This document shows positions 28,828 to 39,458 of a stretch of 64,000 nt of DNA, in pieces. This stretch comes from CAVTQY01 sp963736975. Lineage in GTDB: Bacteria > Pseudomonadota > Alphaproteobacteria > Acetobacterales > Acetobacteraceae. The stretch is from contig CAVTQY010000001.1 in assembly GCA_963736975.1 (NCBI GenBank), forward strand, positions 682,001 to 746,000, in the 5' to 3' direction. Every line of letters begins with the position of its first letter. Within the stretch, counting starts at the first letter, position 1. The notes under the pieces were generated by a model that made no database searches, was not told the DNA's origin, and saw nothing but the letters and a program-made list of their open reading frames with translations. A program made the translations under genes and the position numbers.

Positions 28828-30224
28828 CGCCGGCAAGCGTCAGATCTCCGACGCGCTGGTGGTGTTCGGCGCCACCGGCGATCTCGCCTACAAGCAGATC
28901 TTCCCGGCGCTGTATGCGCTTGGTGCACGATGAAGGGTTGCCCGTGCCGATCATCGGCGTCGCCAAGCAGGGTTGGAACCTCGATCAGTTCAAGAACCGT
29001 GCGCGCGACAGCCTGAAAAACCACGGGATCGCGATCGGAAGGCGACGGTTTCGACCGGCTGATGCAGCAGCTTCGCTACGTCGATGGCGATTACAACGAC
29101 GACCAATACTTTCGCCACGTTATACAAAGTGCTCGATGGTGCGAAGCAGCCGATGCATTATCTCGCGATTCCGCCCAGCCTGTTCGGCGTGGTGGCCGGA
29201 CAGCTCGCCAAGTCGGGATGCGCCGACAACGCCAGGCTGGTGATCGAAAAACCGTTCGGCCACGATCGCGATTCCGCGCGCGAGCTCGACGCGATTCTGG
29301 GCGAGCACTTCCGGGAGGACAGTATCTTCCGGATCGATCATTACCTCGGCAAGGAACCGGTACAGAACATCGTCTATACCCGCTTCGCCAACCCGCTATT
29401 CGAGCCGTTGTGGAACCGTCACTATGTGCGCAGCATCCAGATCACCATGGCGGAAAATTTCGGCGTGCAGGATCGCGGGCGGTTCTACGACGAAACCGGC
29501 GCCATGCGGGATGTGCTGCAGAACCACATGCTGGAGGTGCTGGCCAATCTGACAATGGACCCGCCGTCTGGCGAGGACCACGATGCCTCACGCGACCAGA
29601 AGGCGGCGCTGCTGAAGGCCGATCGAGCCGCTCGACCCGGTGCACGTCATCCGCGGCCAGTATCAAGGCTATCGCGGCGTGCCGGGGGTGCGGCCGAGCT
29701 CCACGGTGGAAACCTATGTCGCGGTGAAGCTGGCGATCGACAACTGGCGCTGGGCCGGCGTGCCGATCTATATCCGCGCCGGCAAGGAGCTGCCGATCAC
29801 CGCCGCCGAGGTGATCGTGGAATACAAGCGCCCGCCGCGCGAGACATTCGGCGAGCTGGTGCCCACCTCCTCCAGCCATATGCGCCTGCGCATCAGTCCG
29901 GATGTGACCATCGGGTTGGGTGTGCGCGTGAAGACGCCCGGCGAACGGATGGTGGGCCATGACGTGGAGCTGATCCTGACCGAGCAGGCGGGCTCCGACC
30001 GGCCGCCATATCAACGCCTGCTCGGCGATGCGATGCGCGGCATCCGGGAGTTGTTTACGCGCAGCGACCTCGTGGACGCACAGTGGCGGATTGTCGATCC
30101 GGTGCTGGACAATGTGACGCCGCTCTACCCCTATGCGCGCGGCAGTTGGGGCCCCGATGAGGCCATGCAGCTCATCGGCAGCGACGGGCCATGGCGCAAT
30201 CCAAAGCCCGAGAAGGTGCAGTGA
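28824..30224 (+). CDS. zwf: Glucose-6-phosphate 1-dehydrogenase, about five frame breaks
   Basis: About 465 aa when repaired. Marks are VVFGATGDLAYKQIFPALYAL (cofactor site), VIEKPFGHD, and the active-site block FRIDHYLGKEPVQNI with the catalytic His and substrate-binding Lys. Further on are IRAGKELPI and DAMRGIRELFTRSDLVDAQW. Breaks are near 28831, 28920, 29038, 29108 and 29623; most are cured by removing one base. ATG 28824 overlaps the gnd stop (ATGA). It makes 6-phosphogluconolactone and NADPH. Confidence 0.88.
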
Positions 30225-30901
30225 TGCCGGACGTACCGTCGACATCGCCTTCCTGTTCGACGTCGATAATACGCTGATCGACAACGACCGCATCCAGGAC
30301 GAGCTGCGCGAGCACTTGGCAAGCTCCTACAGCCCCCGCGCGCGCGACCGCTACTGGGACCTGTTCGAGGAGCTGCGCAGCGAGCTGGGTTACGCCGATT
30401 ATCTGGGGGCGCTGGAGCGCTACCGGGTCGAAGAGCTGCACAACCCGCAACTTCTCCGGGTCGGGAACTGGCTGGTCGATTATCCGTTCCCTGAATGCTT
30501 GTATCCCGGCGCGCTGGATGCCGTGCGGCACGCCCGCCAATGGGGGCCGACGATCATCCTGTCCGACGGCGACGCCGTGTTCCAGCCGCGCAAGGTAGAA
30601 AAATCGGGCCTGTGGAAAGCCTTCGATGAGCGCGTGCTGATCTACATCCACAAGGAGCAGGAGCTCGATGACGTCGAGCACTGGTATCCAGCCAAACATT
30701 ATGTGCTGATCGATGACAAGATCCGCATCCTCGCCGCGGTGAAGAAAGCGTGGGGCGACCGCGTCACCACCGATATTTCCCCGGCAGGGGCACTATGCGC
30801 TCGACCCCGCGGAGGTGGCTAAGTACCCGCCGGCCGACCTGCAAATCGAACGCATCGGCGACCTGGTTCAACACGACCTTTCTGCCACCCTGCGCACCTG
30901 A
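30224..30901 (+). CDS. HAD family hydrolase, two frame breaks
   Basis: About 225 aa when repaired. Motif I is FLFDVDNTLIDND (nucleophile Asp). Motif II is IILSDGD, and the late acidic motif is VLIDDKIRI. ATG 30224 overlaps the zwf stop, but the frame changes within the first four codons. Near 30781 one extra base separates DRVTT from FPRQGHYALDPAEVAKYPP, which runs to TGA 30901. It is embedded between zwf and tal, so it may be a sugar-phosphate phosphatase; the substrate is unknown. Confidence 0.8.
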
Positions 30902-30915
30902 CGGAGGAGATGCAC

Positions 30916-31995
30916 ATGAAACCGACCGCACGGTTGCACGACCTGGGGCAGAGCCTGTGGCTCGACGACATCACACGGGACCTGCTCGATAGCGGCACTT
31001 TGCAGCGCTACATCGACGACCTGTCAGTGACGGGGCTGACATCCAACCCGACGATCTTCGATCATGCGATCACCCACAGCCCGAAATACGACGATGACAC
31101 GCGCCGCCTGTTGCGCGACGGCAAGTCGGGCGAGGCTCTGTTCTTCGAACTGGCTTTGTCCGACCTCGCGCGCGCGGCGGATATGTTCCTGCCGGAATAT
31201 AAGCGCACCCGCGGGGTGGATGGCTGGGTGTCGCTGGAAGTCTCGCCGCTGCTGGCGCACGACACCGAGAAGACCGTCGCCGAGGCGAAGCGGCTGCACG
31301 ACCGCGCCGGCAAGCCCAACCTGTTCATCAAGATCCCCGGCACCCTGGAAGGGCTTCCGGCGATCGAGGAGTCGATCCATGCCGGCGTGTCGGTGAACGT
31401 CACGCTCCTGTTCTCCCGCGCGCAGTATCTGGCCGCCGCCGATGCCTATATGCGCGGGCTGGAACGGCGCCTGGCCGAGGGAAAAACCCTCGATGTCAGC
31501 TCGGTGGCATCGGTGTTCATCAGCCGTTGGGACCGCGCGGTGATCGAGAAAGTGCCGGGGGAGCTGCGCGACAAGTTGGGCGTGGCGGTCGGTCAGCAGG
31601 TATACAAAACATACCGCGACCTGATGGATTCGGATCGCTGGCAGATCCTGGCCAGCCGCGGCGCGCGCCCGCAACGTCTGCTGTTCGCCAGCACCAGCAT
31701 GAAGGATCCGCAAGCGCCCGACACGCTGTATGTAACGTCGCTGGCCGCGCCCAACACGGTGAACACCATGCCGGGCCCGACCCTGCTGGCCTTCGCCGAG
31801 CACGGCGAGATGCAGGGTGTGCTGTCCCGCGACGGCAACGACAGCGAGCAGGTCCTGGCCGCGTATGTGCGTGCCGGAATCGATGTCGATGCGCTGGCCG
31901 GCAAGCTGCAGGCGGACGGCGCCAGTTCCTTCGTTGACTCCTGGAAGGACCTGCTGGGCGCGATCGAGAAGAAGACGACTGCTCTGGCTGCCTAA
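30916..31995 (+). CDS. tal: Transaldolase
   Basis: 359 aa of the longer bacterial transaldolase branch. The Schiff-base Lys is in LFIKIPGTLEGLPA, preceded by VDGWVSLEVSP and followed by SVNVTLLFSRAQY and SRWDRAV. The frame begins at ATG 30910, but GGAGGAG at 30903-30909 abuts that codon; ATG 30916 has proper spacing and is preferred. The frame is intact, unlike its neighbours upstream. It transfers dihydroxyacetone units between sugar phosphates. Confidence 0.94.
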   Translation: MKPTARLHDLGQSLWLDDITRDLLDSGTLQRYIDDLSVTGLTSNPTIFDHAITHSPKYDDDTRRLLRDGKSGEALFFELALSDLARAADMFLPEYKRTRGVDGWVSLEVSPLLAHDTEKTVAEAKRLHDRAGKPNLFIKIPGTLEGLPAIEESIHAGVSVNVTLLFSRAQYLAAADAYMRGLERRLAEGKTLDVSSVASVFISRWDRAVIEKVPGELRDKLGVAVGQQVYKTYRDLMDSDRWQILASRGARPQRLLFASTSMKDPQAPDTLYVTSLAAPNTVNTMPGPTLLAFAEHGEMQGVLSRDGNDSEQVLAAYVRAGIDVDALAGKLQADGASSFVDSWKDLLGAIEKKTTALAA

Positions 31996-32033
31996 GAGCG
32001 CGGGTTCGCTCGCAATGGCGTAGGAGATCGAGC

Positions 32034-33659
<1,626 letters not shown>

Positions 33660-33694
33660 CCCCTCCCCTTGCGGGAGGGGTCGGGGGAGGGGGC
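33660..33694. terminator. GC-rich hairpin after pgi
   Basis: CCCCTCCC at 33660-33667 pairs with GGGAGGGG at 33673-33680, and a GGGGGAGGGGG run follows. It lacks a T-run. It is a reduced form of the dispersed hairpin element and lies where the pgi message should end. Confidence 0.6.
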
Positions 33695-33967
33695 CGTCCA
33701 CCTTAAAACACGGCACCCAACCTACATCGGCGGCACTAACCCGTTCTTCCCAACGGAAATCCGGTTCGCCGTCAACCCGCCATCCGCCGCCTGTGTCGCC
33801 GTAACAAACACATGCGCCCCAGCCACCAGCATGGCCCGGCTACCCGGCGCAAACGTTACGATCGGTGTTTCGGGCGTAACGACAATAGTCTTCTCCCCGC
33901 CCCGATAACGCACGGTCAGCGAGCGCTCCGTCTCGCCGGTCATACCGCTCTGCACTGTTGTTGACTC

Positions 33968-35112
33968 GGGTGTGATTTGGAGCGGCGCGGGGAGCGCTGG
34001 TTGGGTGACGGCCTGACCTGATGGGGTGGGCTGATGGGCGGCAAGCGCTTGGTGATTCGTGATGACATATCGCCTACGGAGCTTCGGAAGCGTGCACGGC
34101 AGGAGCCGGATCGCACGGCTGCGGCGCGCATGCAGGCGATCGCGAACGCGCTCGAGGGCATGACGCGAGCCGAGGCGGCACGGTTGGCCGGGATGGAGCG
34201 GCAGGCGTTACACGACGCGGTAGGTCGCTACAACGCCGAGAGCCTGGATGGACTACACGACCGCCCCCGTCCGGGCGCCAAGCCACGGCTCGACGAGGAG
34301 CAGATGAAGCAACTTCGGCAGGTCGTGCTGGACGGTCCGGATGCGGAAAAAACCGACCTGTCGGCATGGACATTGGCGGACCTGTGCGATGAAGTCACGC
34401 GCCGCTGGGGCGTGCGCTACCACGCGGGGCACATGTCCAAGCTGATGAAGAAGCTCGGCTTGTCGCGGCAGAAGGCCAGGCCGTCGCACCCGAAGGCCGA
34501 TCCGGCAGCGCGGGAAGCGTTCGCAAAAGGGGGCTTCAAAATGAGCTGGATCGCATCGCAGCGGCCAATCCGGGCAAACGCCTGACACTCTGGTTTCAGG
34601 ACGAAGCCAGGTTCGGCCAGAAGGGGCGGGTCTGCCATCGCTGGTTCACCCGCGGCCAGCGCCCGCCGGGCTTGTGCGATCAGCGCTATACCTGGGCTCA
34701 CCTGTTCGCCACCGTTCAGCCCAAGACCGGCCGGGCGTTCGCGCTGGTGCTGCCGGAACTGAATACGCAGGCCATGCAACTGTTCCTGGACAAGTTCGCC
34801 GCCACGCTCGCCAGCGACGAGCACGCCGTGATCGTCGCCGATCAGGCCGGCTGGCATATCGCCGAGGACCTGATGGTGCCCAAGACCATCTCCTTGCTGC
34901 TACAGCCCGCCTACAGCCCAGAACTCAATCCGGTGGAACGCGTCTGGCTCTATCTGCGCGAGCGCCATCTCAGCCACAGGCTTCTCAACAGCTATGAGGC
35001 CATCCTCGACGCGCTCTGCAAAGCATGGAACGCGCTGACGGCAGAGCGCTTGACCTCGCTGACGGACTATCCATACCTGAAGCAGGTCAGTTTCTAGGCG
35101 GATCGGTATCAC
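33968..35112 (+). mobile_element. IS630-family insertion sequence
   Basis: It carries one transposase in two frames (34034-35097) and splits the pseudogene around it. Ends are approximate. A weak shared end sequence, TGTGAT(T/A)...GATCCGCC-like, is seen at about 33980 and, inverted, at about 35110. Family members insert at TA; the exact duplication could not be fixed by eye. Confidence 0.75.
34034..35097 (+). CDS. IS630 family transposase, -1 frame change
   Basis: Frame 1 (to 34585) has the helix-turn-helix part: MTRAEAARLAGMERQALHDA, LDGLHDRPRPGAKPRL and WGVRYHAGHMSKLMKKLGLS. The catalytic part is in the -1 frame: WFQDEARFGQKGR (first Asp), IVADQAGWH (second Asp) and PELNPVERVWLYLRERHLS (Glu), ending at 35097. 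The frames meet at GCA AAA GGG GGC (34523-34534). Slipping back one base on the A/G runs joins AFAK to RGLQNELDRI without loss, so programmed frameshifting is possible; a one-base error is the alternative. Confidence 0.88.
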
Positions 35113-35669
35113 ATCCCCGACCGTGCCATTCGTCATCGGTACTGTTCGGCTCCAGGTTGAACGGCCGAAACCCTTCGCCGGCCCCACGCATGCTCTCCGG
35201 GAACACGTGTATCTCGACCGCCTTCAGCGTCCCGTCCGGCTGAGGCAGCGCCGCCGTCCCGATGTAGCTGCCCGGCTTGATATCGCTCAGCTTCGCCGGC
35301 AGCACCGCGGTCACCACCGCGCCCGGCGTGAGCGTGATGATAACCTTTTCGCCCGTCCGGGACGTGATGTGCAGCACCGAGCCATCGATCGCATCGATCG
35401 TGCCCCGAATACGCCGCGACGGCGCCGACTACGCCGGCACCGCCGCGCCCACCAAACCGCCGGCGACCGCAGCCAATACGGTGCGACGCCGAAGCAAGCC
35501 AAACATCGCCCCTCCGAAGCAAGTACAACGCCCATTATCGCCCGCCGCTCACCGCCTGCAACACCGCGGGCGCTGCGCGGACAGCCGAAAAGGTTGGCGC
35601 GTCTTTCATGGACGCCCGACGGGGTTCGTTGTAAACGTTCCGATCGCTTGATTTTAGAGGAGACGCAGC

Positions 35670-36062
35670 ATGGACCGATTTACGGGCGGTTGCCTGTGCG
35701 GCAACGTCCGAATTGTGGCGTCGGGACGCCCATACCGGGTCGGCCTTTGTCACTGTCTCGACTGCCGCAAGCATCATGGGGCCCTTTTTCACGCTTCCGC
35801 AGTGTTCCCTCGGAATGCGGTGACGATCGATGGCGAAACACGCGACTACGCCGGGCGGTTTTTCTGTCCCCGCTGCGGCTCGTCCCTTTTCGGACGCAGT
35901 GCAGACGAAATCGAAGTGAATTTAGGATCCCTGGATGCCCCTGACAAACTGATGCCAACCTACGAAAGCTGGATCGTCCGTCGCGAGTCCTGGTTGCCGC
36001 CGTTTCCGCTCACGAGACGATACGACCGCGATCGTGACGCCACGGGTCGCTTTGAGGAGTAG
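35670..36062 (+). CDS. GFA/CENP-V family zinc-binding protein
   Basis: 130 aa. Zinc ligands in family order: GGCLCGNVR, then CHCLDCRK and, after a gap, FFCPRCGSSLF. These are small beta-fold proteins, some of which act on glutathione-formaldehyde adducts; most have no known substrate. ATG 35670 has GAGGAGA eight bases upstream in an A/T-rich leader. It stands alone between the pseudogene and the repeat array. Confidence 0.92.
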   Translation: MDRFTGGCLCGNVRIVASGRPYRVGLCHCLDCRKHHGALFHASAVFPRNAVTIDGETRDYAGRFFCPRCGSSLFGRSADEIEVNLGSLDAPDKLMPTYESWIVRRESWLPPFPLTRRYDRDRDATGRFEE

Positions 36063-36386
36063 GCCGCACGAACGATGCGAAGGCGCCGTTACGAGTGACC
36101 GAGATATATGCCTTGATCGACATCTCGAACCAGATGCTCGAGGACGGCGGCTTCCATCACGCCGGCGCGAAACCTTGAACGTCCGCTGGCGCGCGATTTT
36201 GCGCAGGCGCCTTTCATCCGGTCGACGCCGTCGCCATTTCTGGACCTCCGAAGAAGTTTACCCGCGATGCAGCAAGCGGCGGGAAGGTCCAGACACACCT
36301 TGCCGCCGGATGCACATCGACCCGGTCAACCAACAAGGGGACCCGAGTTCCAACAAACAACATCATCGTCTCGATAACTCATCCGC
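36063..36386. other. Gene-free interval of about 320 bases
   Basis: No frame here has a recognisable domain. A short minus-strand frame at 36089-36298 has no good ribosome site and no match I know. The base composition is slightly lower in GC than in the neighbours. It may be a remnant of a lost gene next to the IS630 region. Confidence 0.4.
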
Positions 36387-36532
36387 AAGTGTACCCTACG
36401 GACGCGCCTGAAATCCCCAAGTGTACCCTTCACCACCCCCGAAATCGCCAAAGTGTACGCTTCGCGACGCCCCAAAACCCCGAAGCTGTACACTTCAACC
36501 CGCCCAAAACCGCCCGAGTGTACACCCCACCA
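36387..36532. repeat. Five imperfect direct repeats, 32-33 base period, around GTGTAC
   Basis: The core AAGTGTACCC or a close variant begins at 36389, 36421, 36453, 36486 and 36518, so the spacing is 32, 32, 33 and 32. Between cores runs a C-rich stretch resembling CGCCCGAAANCGCCC. The core contains the palindrome GTGTAC / GTAC. The array lies in the gap between convergent genes, just beyond the dksA stop. Period near three helix turns would place all cores on one face of DNA. Confidence 0.8.
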
Positions 36533-36544
36533 GCCGCGCGGTGA

Positions 36545-36961
36545 TCAATCGTCCCGGTGCACCCGCTCCATCCGCTCGTGCCGCTCCTGCGCCTCGATCG
36601 ACAGCGTTGCGATCGGCCGGGCCTCCAGCCGCTTCAGCCCGATCGGCTCCCCGGTCTCCTCACAATACCCATACGACCCCGCCTCGATCCGCTGCAGTGC
36701 CTGGTCGATCTTCGCAATCAGCTTCCGCGCCCGATCGCGCGTCCGCAGCTCCAGCGCCCGGTCCGTCTCCACGCTCGCCCGATCCGTGATATCCGCCTCA
36801 TGGATCCCGCCCTCCGACAGGCTGGCCAGCGTCCCGTCCGCCTCCTTCAATAGCTCGCCCCGCCATTTCAATAACTTCTGCCGGAAATACTCGGCCTGGA
36901 TCGGGTTCATGAACTCTTCGCCCTCGGTCGGGCGGTAATCAGGGGGAAGAGTCACCATCAT
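36545..36961 (-). CDS. dksA: DksA family RNA polymerase-binding regulator
   Basis: 138 aa. The coiled-coil hairpin spans about residues 20-95 with the tip region DITDRASVETDRALELR. The globular end reads YGYCEETGEPIGLKRLEARP. Only one Cys of the usual four-Cys zinc site remains; this partly Cys-less form is known in alphaproteobacteria. ATG 36961 has AGGTAGGAA upstream and is preferred to the longer frame. It lies downstream of fliX on the same strand. DksA with ppGpp resets transcription in starvation. Confidence 0.93.
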   Translation of the reverse strand: MMVTLPPDYRPTEGEEFMNPIQAEYFRQKLLKWRGELLKEADGTLASLSEGGIHEADITDRASVETDRALELRTRDRARKLIAKIDQALQRIEAGSYGYCEETGEPIGLKRLEARPIATLSIEAQERHERMERVHRDD

Positions 36962-37092
36962 GCGGATCGTTCCTACCTTTCCCCGTGTGCCGGATCCGGC
37001 CCGGGAACGCGCGGGCTTATAGCTGCGGCCCGAAGCTCCGCCAAGCACGGAAGTGCAAGGTTCAAGCACCTGACACGAAACGGTTGCCCGGC

Positions 37093-37505
37093 TCATCGCC
37101 CGCGCCGTGCCAATTCCACATGGACCCGCACCATCAGCGCATCCAGCACCGCCCGCAGCCGCGGGTCCCGCGGCTCCGGTAGCCCCCGCGTCAGTTCGGC
37201 CAGCCGCTCCAACGCTCCCGAGTCGGCCACACCCGCCAGCAATGCCCGCTGCAAGGCCGCCAGCACCGCGAGCATGTCCTGCCCCCGCCGCCGCGCCGTC
37301 CGGTCTTCGACCGGCTCCGTCTCCAGCTCCTGCAAGGCCAGCATTCCGGACAGCGACACGGCCCCCATCGCCCCCGCGCCGGCCGCCTCAGTCGCGGACG
37401 CCGCACCCTCCGCCGTCTCCGTCAGCCCGAACCCCCCGGCCCTCGCCGGCCGTCGAGTCCCCCGGCCGACGCAACGCCGCCCGGCAGCCCCGAAACGCTG
37501 ATCAT
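37093..37505 (-). CDS. fliX: Flagellar assembly regulator FliX, one frame break
   Basis: About 137 aa when repaired. The N-terminus MISVSGLPGGVASAGG is in one frame, with AAGGAG upstream of ATG 37505. The rest (GGFGLTETAE, MLALQELETEPVEDRTARR, RGQDMLAVLAALQRALLAG, DPRLRAVLDALMVRVHVELA) is in another. The break is inside the G-rich run near 37430-37437, where one base more or less joins them. FliX couples flagellar assembly to sigma-54 gene expression with FlbD, and divergent placement beside flgI is the normal alphaproteobacterial arrangement. Confidence 0.85.
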
Positions 37506-37598
37506 CCACCCGGCTCCTTCGGCCCAGCTCCGCCCCCGCCCGGCAAACTCTGCCTGCGGCTGCCGCTCGGAATCCGGCGGCGAACCGCGAGTCCGCCC

Positions 37599-37613
37599 TG
37601 GCACGAGCCTTGC
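37599..37613 (+). promoter_or_regulatory. Sigma-54 promoter for flgI
   Basis: TGGCAC-GAGCC-TTGC matches the -24/-12 consensus fully, with GG at 37600-37601, GC at 37612-37613 and exactly ten bases between them. It ends 46 bases before the flgI start. Sigma-54 control of late flagellar genes through FlbD/FliX is established in Caulobacter. Confidence 0.85.
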
Positions 37614-37659
37614 GCACACTCGCAGGCAATCCTTACGACCTCCCTACCGGAGCCACGCC

Positions 37660-38755
37660 GTGACGCTGCGCCTGCTGCTCGCCCTGGCCCTGCTGCTGCC
37701 TGCCGCCGCCGTCGCCCAGGTTCGCGTGAAGGACATCGCCGACGTCCAGGGTGTCCGCAGCAACCAGTTGCTCGGCTACGGCCTGGTCGTCGGTCTCAAC
37801 AACACCGGCGATAAGCTTGATAATGCTATCTTCACCCGTGATTCGTTGGTTGCTATGCTGGAACGCCTGGGCGTCAACACCCAGGACCAGGTCAGCAAGC
37901 TCGAAACCAAGAACGTCGCCGCCGTGATGGTCACCGCAGAGCTGCCCGCCTTCGCCCGTGAAGGCAGCCGGATCGACGTCTCCGTCTCCGCCCTGGGCGA
38001 CGCCACCGACCTCACCGGGGGCACCCTGCTCGTCACCCCCATGCTGGGCGCCGACGGCAACGTCTATGCCGTCGCCCAGGGCGCGTTAGCTACCGGTGCC
38101 ATTGCCGCCAAGGGCCAGTCCGGCTCGTCGGTCACCCGCGGCGTCCCCACCGCCGGCCAGATCGCCAACGGCGCCACGGTCGAAAAACAAATTCCCTTCC
38201 GTCTGGACGAGACCCGCACCATGCATCTCGCCCTGCGCAACCCCGACCTGACCACGGCACAGCGCATAGCCGCCGCTATCGACAGCTCGCTCGGCCCCAT
38301 CGCTCGCGCCACCGATCCGCGCACCGTCGTCGTCGAACTCGGCGGCCGCGACCCCATCGCAACCTTGGCCACCATCGAGGAACTCCGCATCGTCCCCGAT
38401 ACCCCGGCGGTCGTGGTCATCGACGAATTCAAGCGGCACCGTCGTCATGGGCGCCAATGTGCGGATCAGCACGGTCGCCATCGCGCAGGGTAACCTCACA
38501 GTCCGGGTCACCGAAACGCCGCAGGTCAGCCAGCCCGGCCCCCTCTCGAACGGCACCACCACCACTGTCCCGCGCAGCCAGATCCAGGTTGACGACCAGC
38601 ACGACCGCAAGCTCGGCATTATCCGCGGCAGCGTCACCCTGCGCGATCTTGTCGCCAGCTTGAACGCGCTCGGCGTCGGTCCGCGCGACCTCATCAGCAT
38701 CCTCCAGGCGATCAAGGCCGCCGGTGCGCTGCAGGCCGATCTGATCGTCCGATGA
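37660..38755 (+). CDS. flgI: Flagellar P-ring protein FlgI, one frame break
   Basis: About 365 aa when repaired. GTG 37660 begins a signal peptide (LRLLLALALLLPAAAVAQ). VKDIADVQGVRSNQLLGYGLVVGL and DSLVAMLERLG are the classic N-terminal block, and LVASLNALGVGPRDLISILQ ends the protein. Near 38430-38437 the frame shifts between VVVIDE and SGTVVMGANVRIS. FlgI polymerises around the rod in the peptidoglycan layer. The downstream gene overlaps by ATGA. Confidence 0.92.
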
Positions 38756-39057
38756 TTATCCAGACCCCTACCATCTCGGCCAACAACCTGCCGCCCGACC
38801 AGGCCGCCAGGCTCTGGAAAGCTGCCAAGGACTTCGAAGGCATGACCCTGGGCGAGCTGTTGGCCCCGATGTTCGAAACCGTGGACACCTCCGACAGCCT
38901 GTTCGGGGGCGGTTCGGCCGAGCAGATGTGGCGCCCCATGCTGGTCCAGGAGATCGGCAAGCAGATGGCCGCCCACGCCGGCATCGGCCTTGCCGTCCCG
39001 GTCTTCGAAGCCATGCTCCGCGCCCAGGAAGCCAAAGGAGAACCAACGAAACCATGA
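38752..39057 (+). CDS. Rod-binding protein (FlgJ N-terminal type)
   Basis: 101 aa. Family marks are AAKDFEGMTLGELLAPMFET and GGSAEQMWRPMLVQEIGKQM. It corresponds to the rod-binding part of FlgJ without the muramidase domain, as is usual in alphaproteobacteria. It acts in the periplasm as a scaffold for rod assembly. The ATG overlaps the flgI stop and the TGA overlaps the next ATG, so the three are translationally coupled. Confidence 0.9.
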   Translation: MIIQTPTISANNLPPDQAARLWKAAKDFEGMTLGELLAPMFETVDTSDSLFGGGSAEQMWRPMLVQEIGKQMAAHAGIGLAVPVFEAMLRAQEAKGEPTKP

Positions 39058-39419
39058 TACAGGAAGCCGACGCTCTGGCGACAATCCTCCAGGCCGAGAA
39101 CGCCGCCCTGGCGGCGCTCGACCTCACCCGCGCCGCCGCCCTGCTCCCGCAAAAGCAGCGTGCCGCGGAAGCCTTCGCCACTGCCCGCCCGCCGACAAAC
39201 CAGCCTCAGGCGATCGCGATCGGCCGCCGCCTCGGCCCCCTTATTGAAGAAAACCGCCGCCTTCTTGAACGCGGCATCGCCGTGCAAGCAAGAGTGATGA
39301 AGGTCATCGCCCGCGCCGCGGCACGCGCCCCGGCAGCCAAAGCCGCCGGTTACAGCGCCGCCGGCGCGCCCAGGACCACCAACAGGCCTGCCCCCATCGC
39401 CCTCTGCGCTCGCGCCTGA
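39054..39419 (+). CDS. FlgN-like flagellar chaperone (probable)
   Basis: 121 aa, largely helical: DALATILQAENAALAALDL, then RRLGPLIEENRRLLERGIAV and a Ser/Ala/Pro-rich tail (PIALCARA). Size, helical hairpin, tail and position after the rod-binding gene fit the FlgN family that holds hook-associated proteins before export. ATG 39054 overlaps the previous stop; longer upstream frames are ignored. The assignment rests on pattern and context. Confidence 0.65.
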   Translation: MIQEADALATILQAENAALAALDLTRAAALLPQKQRAAEAFATARPPTNQPQAIAIGRRLGPLIEENRRLLERGIAVQARVMKVIARAAARAPAAKAAGYSAAGAPRTTNRPAPIALCARA

Positions 39420-39458
39420 CGCTGGCGGCCCGGACCTTGCGCGTGATACGGCCGTTAC

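Larger units (their letters stand above)
33722..35506 (-). pseudogene. Exported DUF5666-like protein, destroyed by amber stop, frame break and IS630
   Basis: The start at 35506 has GGAGGGG before it and codes a clear signal peptide (MFGLLRRRTVLAAVAGG...VPA). TAG at 35431-35429 then ends it at codon 26. The same frame continues after the stop with RRIRGTIDAIDGSVLHITS and GEKVIITLTPGAVV. One extra base near 35130 separates EPNST from MTNGTVGD. The IS630 element then interrupts, and the C-terminal part (GEKTIVVTPETPIVTF ... VGKNGLVPPM) resumes at 33955 and ends at 33722. Two GEK-x-I-x-VTP-like repeats suggest a small beta-rich periplasmic protein of unknown function. Confidence 0.8.

Noticed and set aside
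25700..30901. Calling tkt, gnd, zwf and the HAD gene decayed pseudogenes
   Set aside because: All catalytic motifs are intact, breaks are nearly all single-base indels, and there are no in-frame nonsense substitutions, so consensus errors explain them better.
36089..36298. Small minus-strand gene of 69 codons
   Set aside because: No recognisable family, no ribosome site and no conserved context; kept only as a note in the gene-free interval.
36387..36532. CRISPR array
   Set aside because: Only the short GTGTAC core is well conserved, the intervening parts resemble each other rather than being unique spacers, and no cas gene is near.
36453..36938. Proline-rich protein with 11-residue repeats reading through the repeat array
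   Set aside because: The frame runs on antisense into dksA, lacks a ribosome site, and the peptide repeat only reflects the 33-base DNA period.
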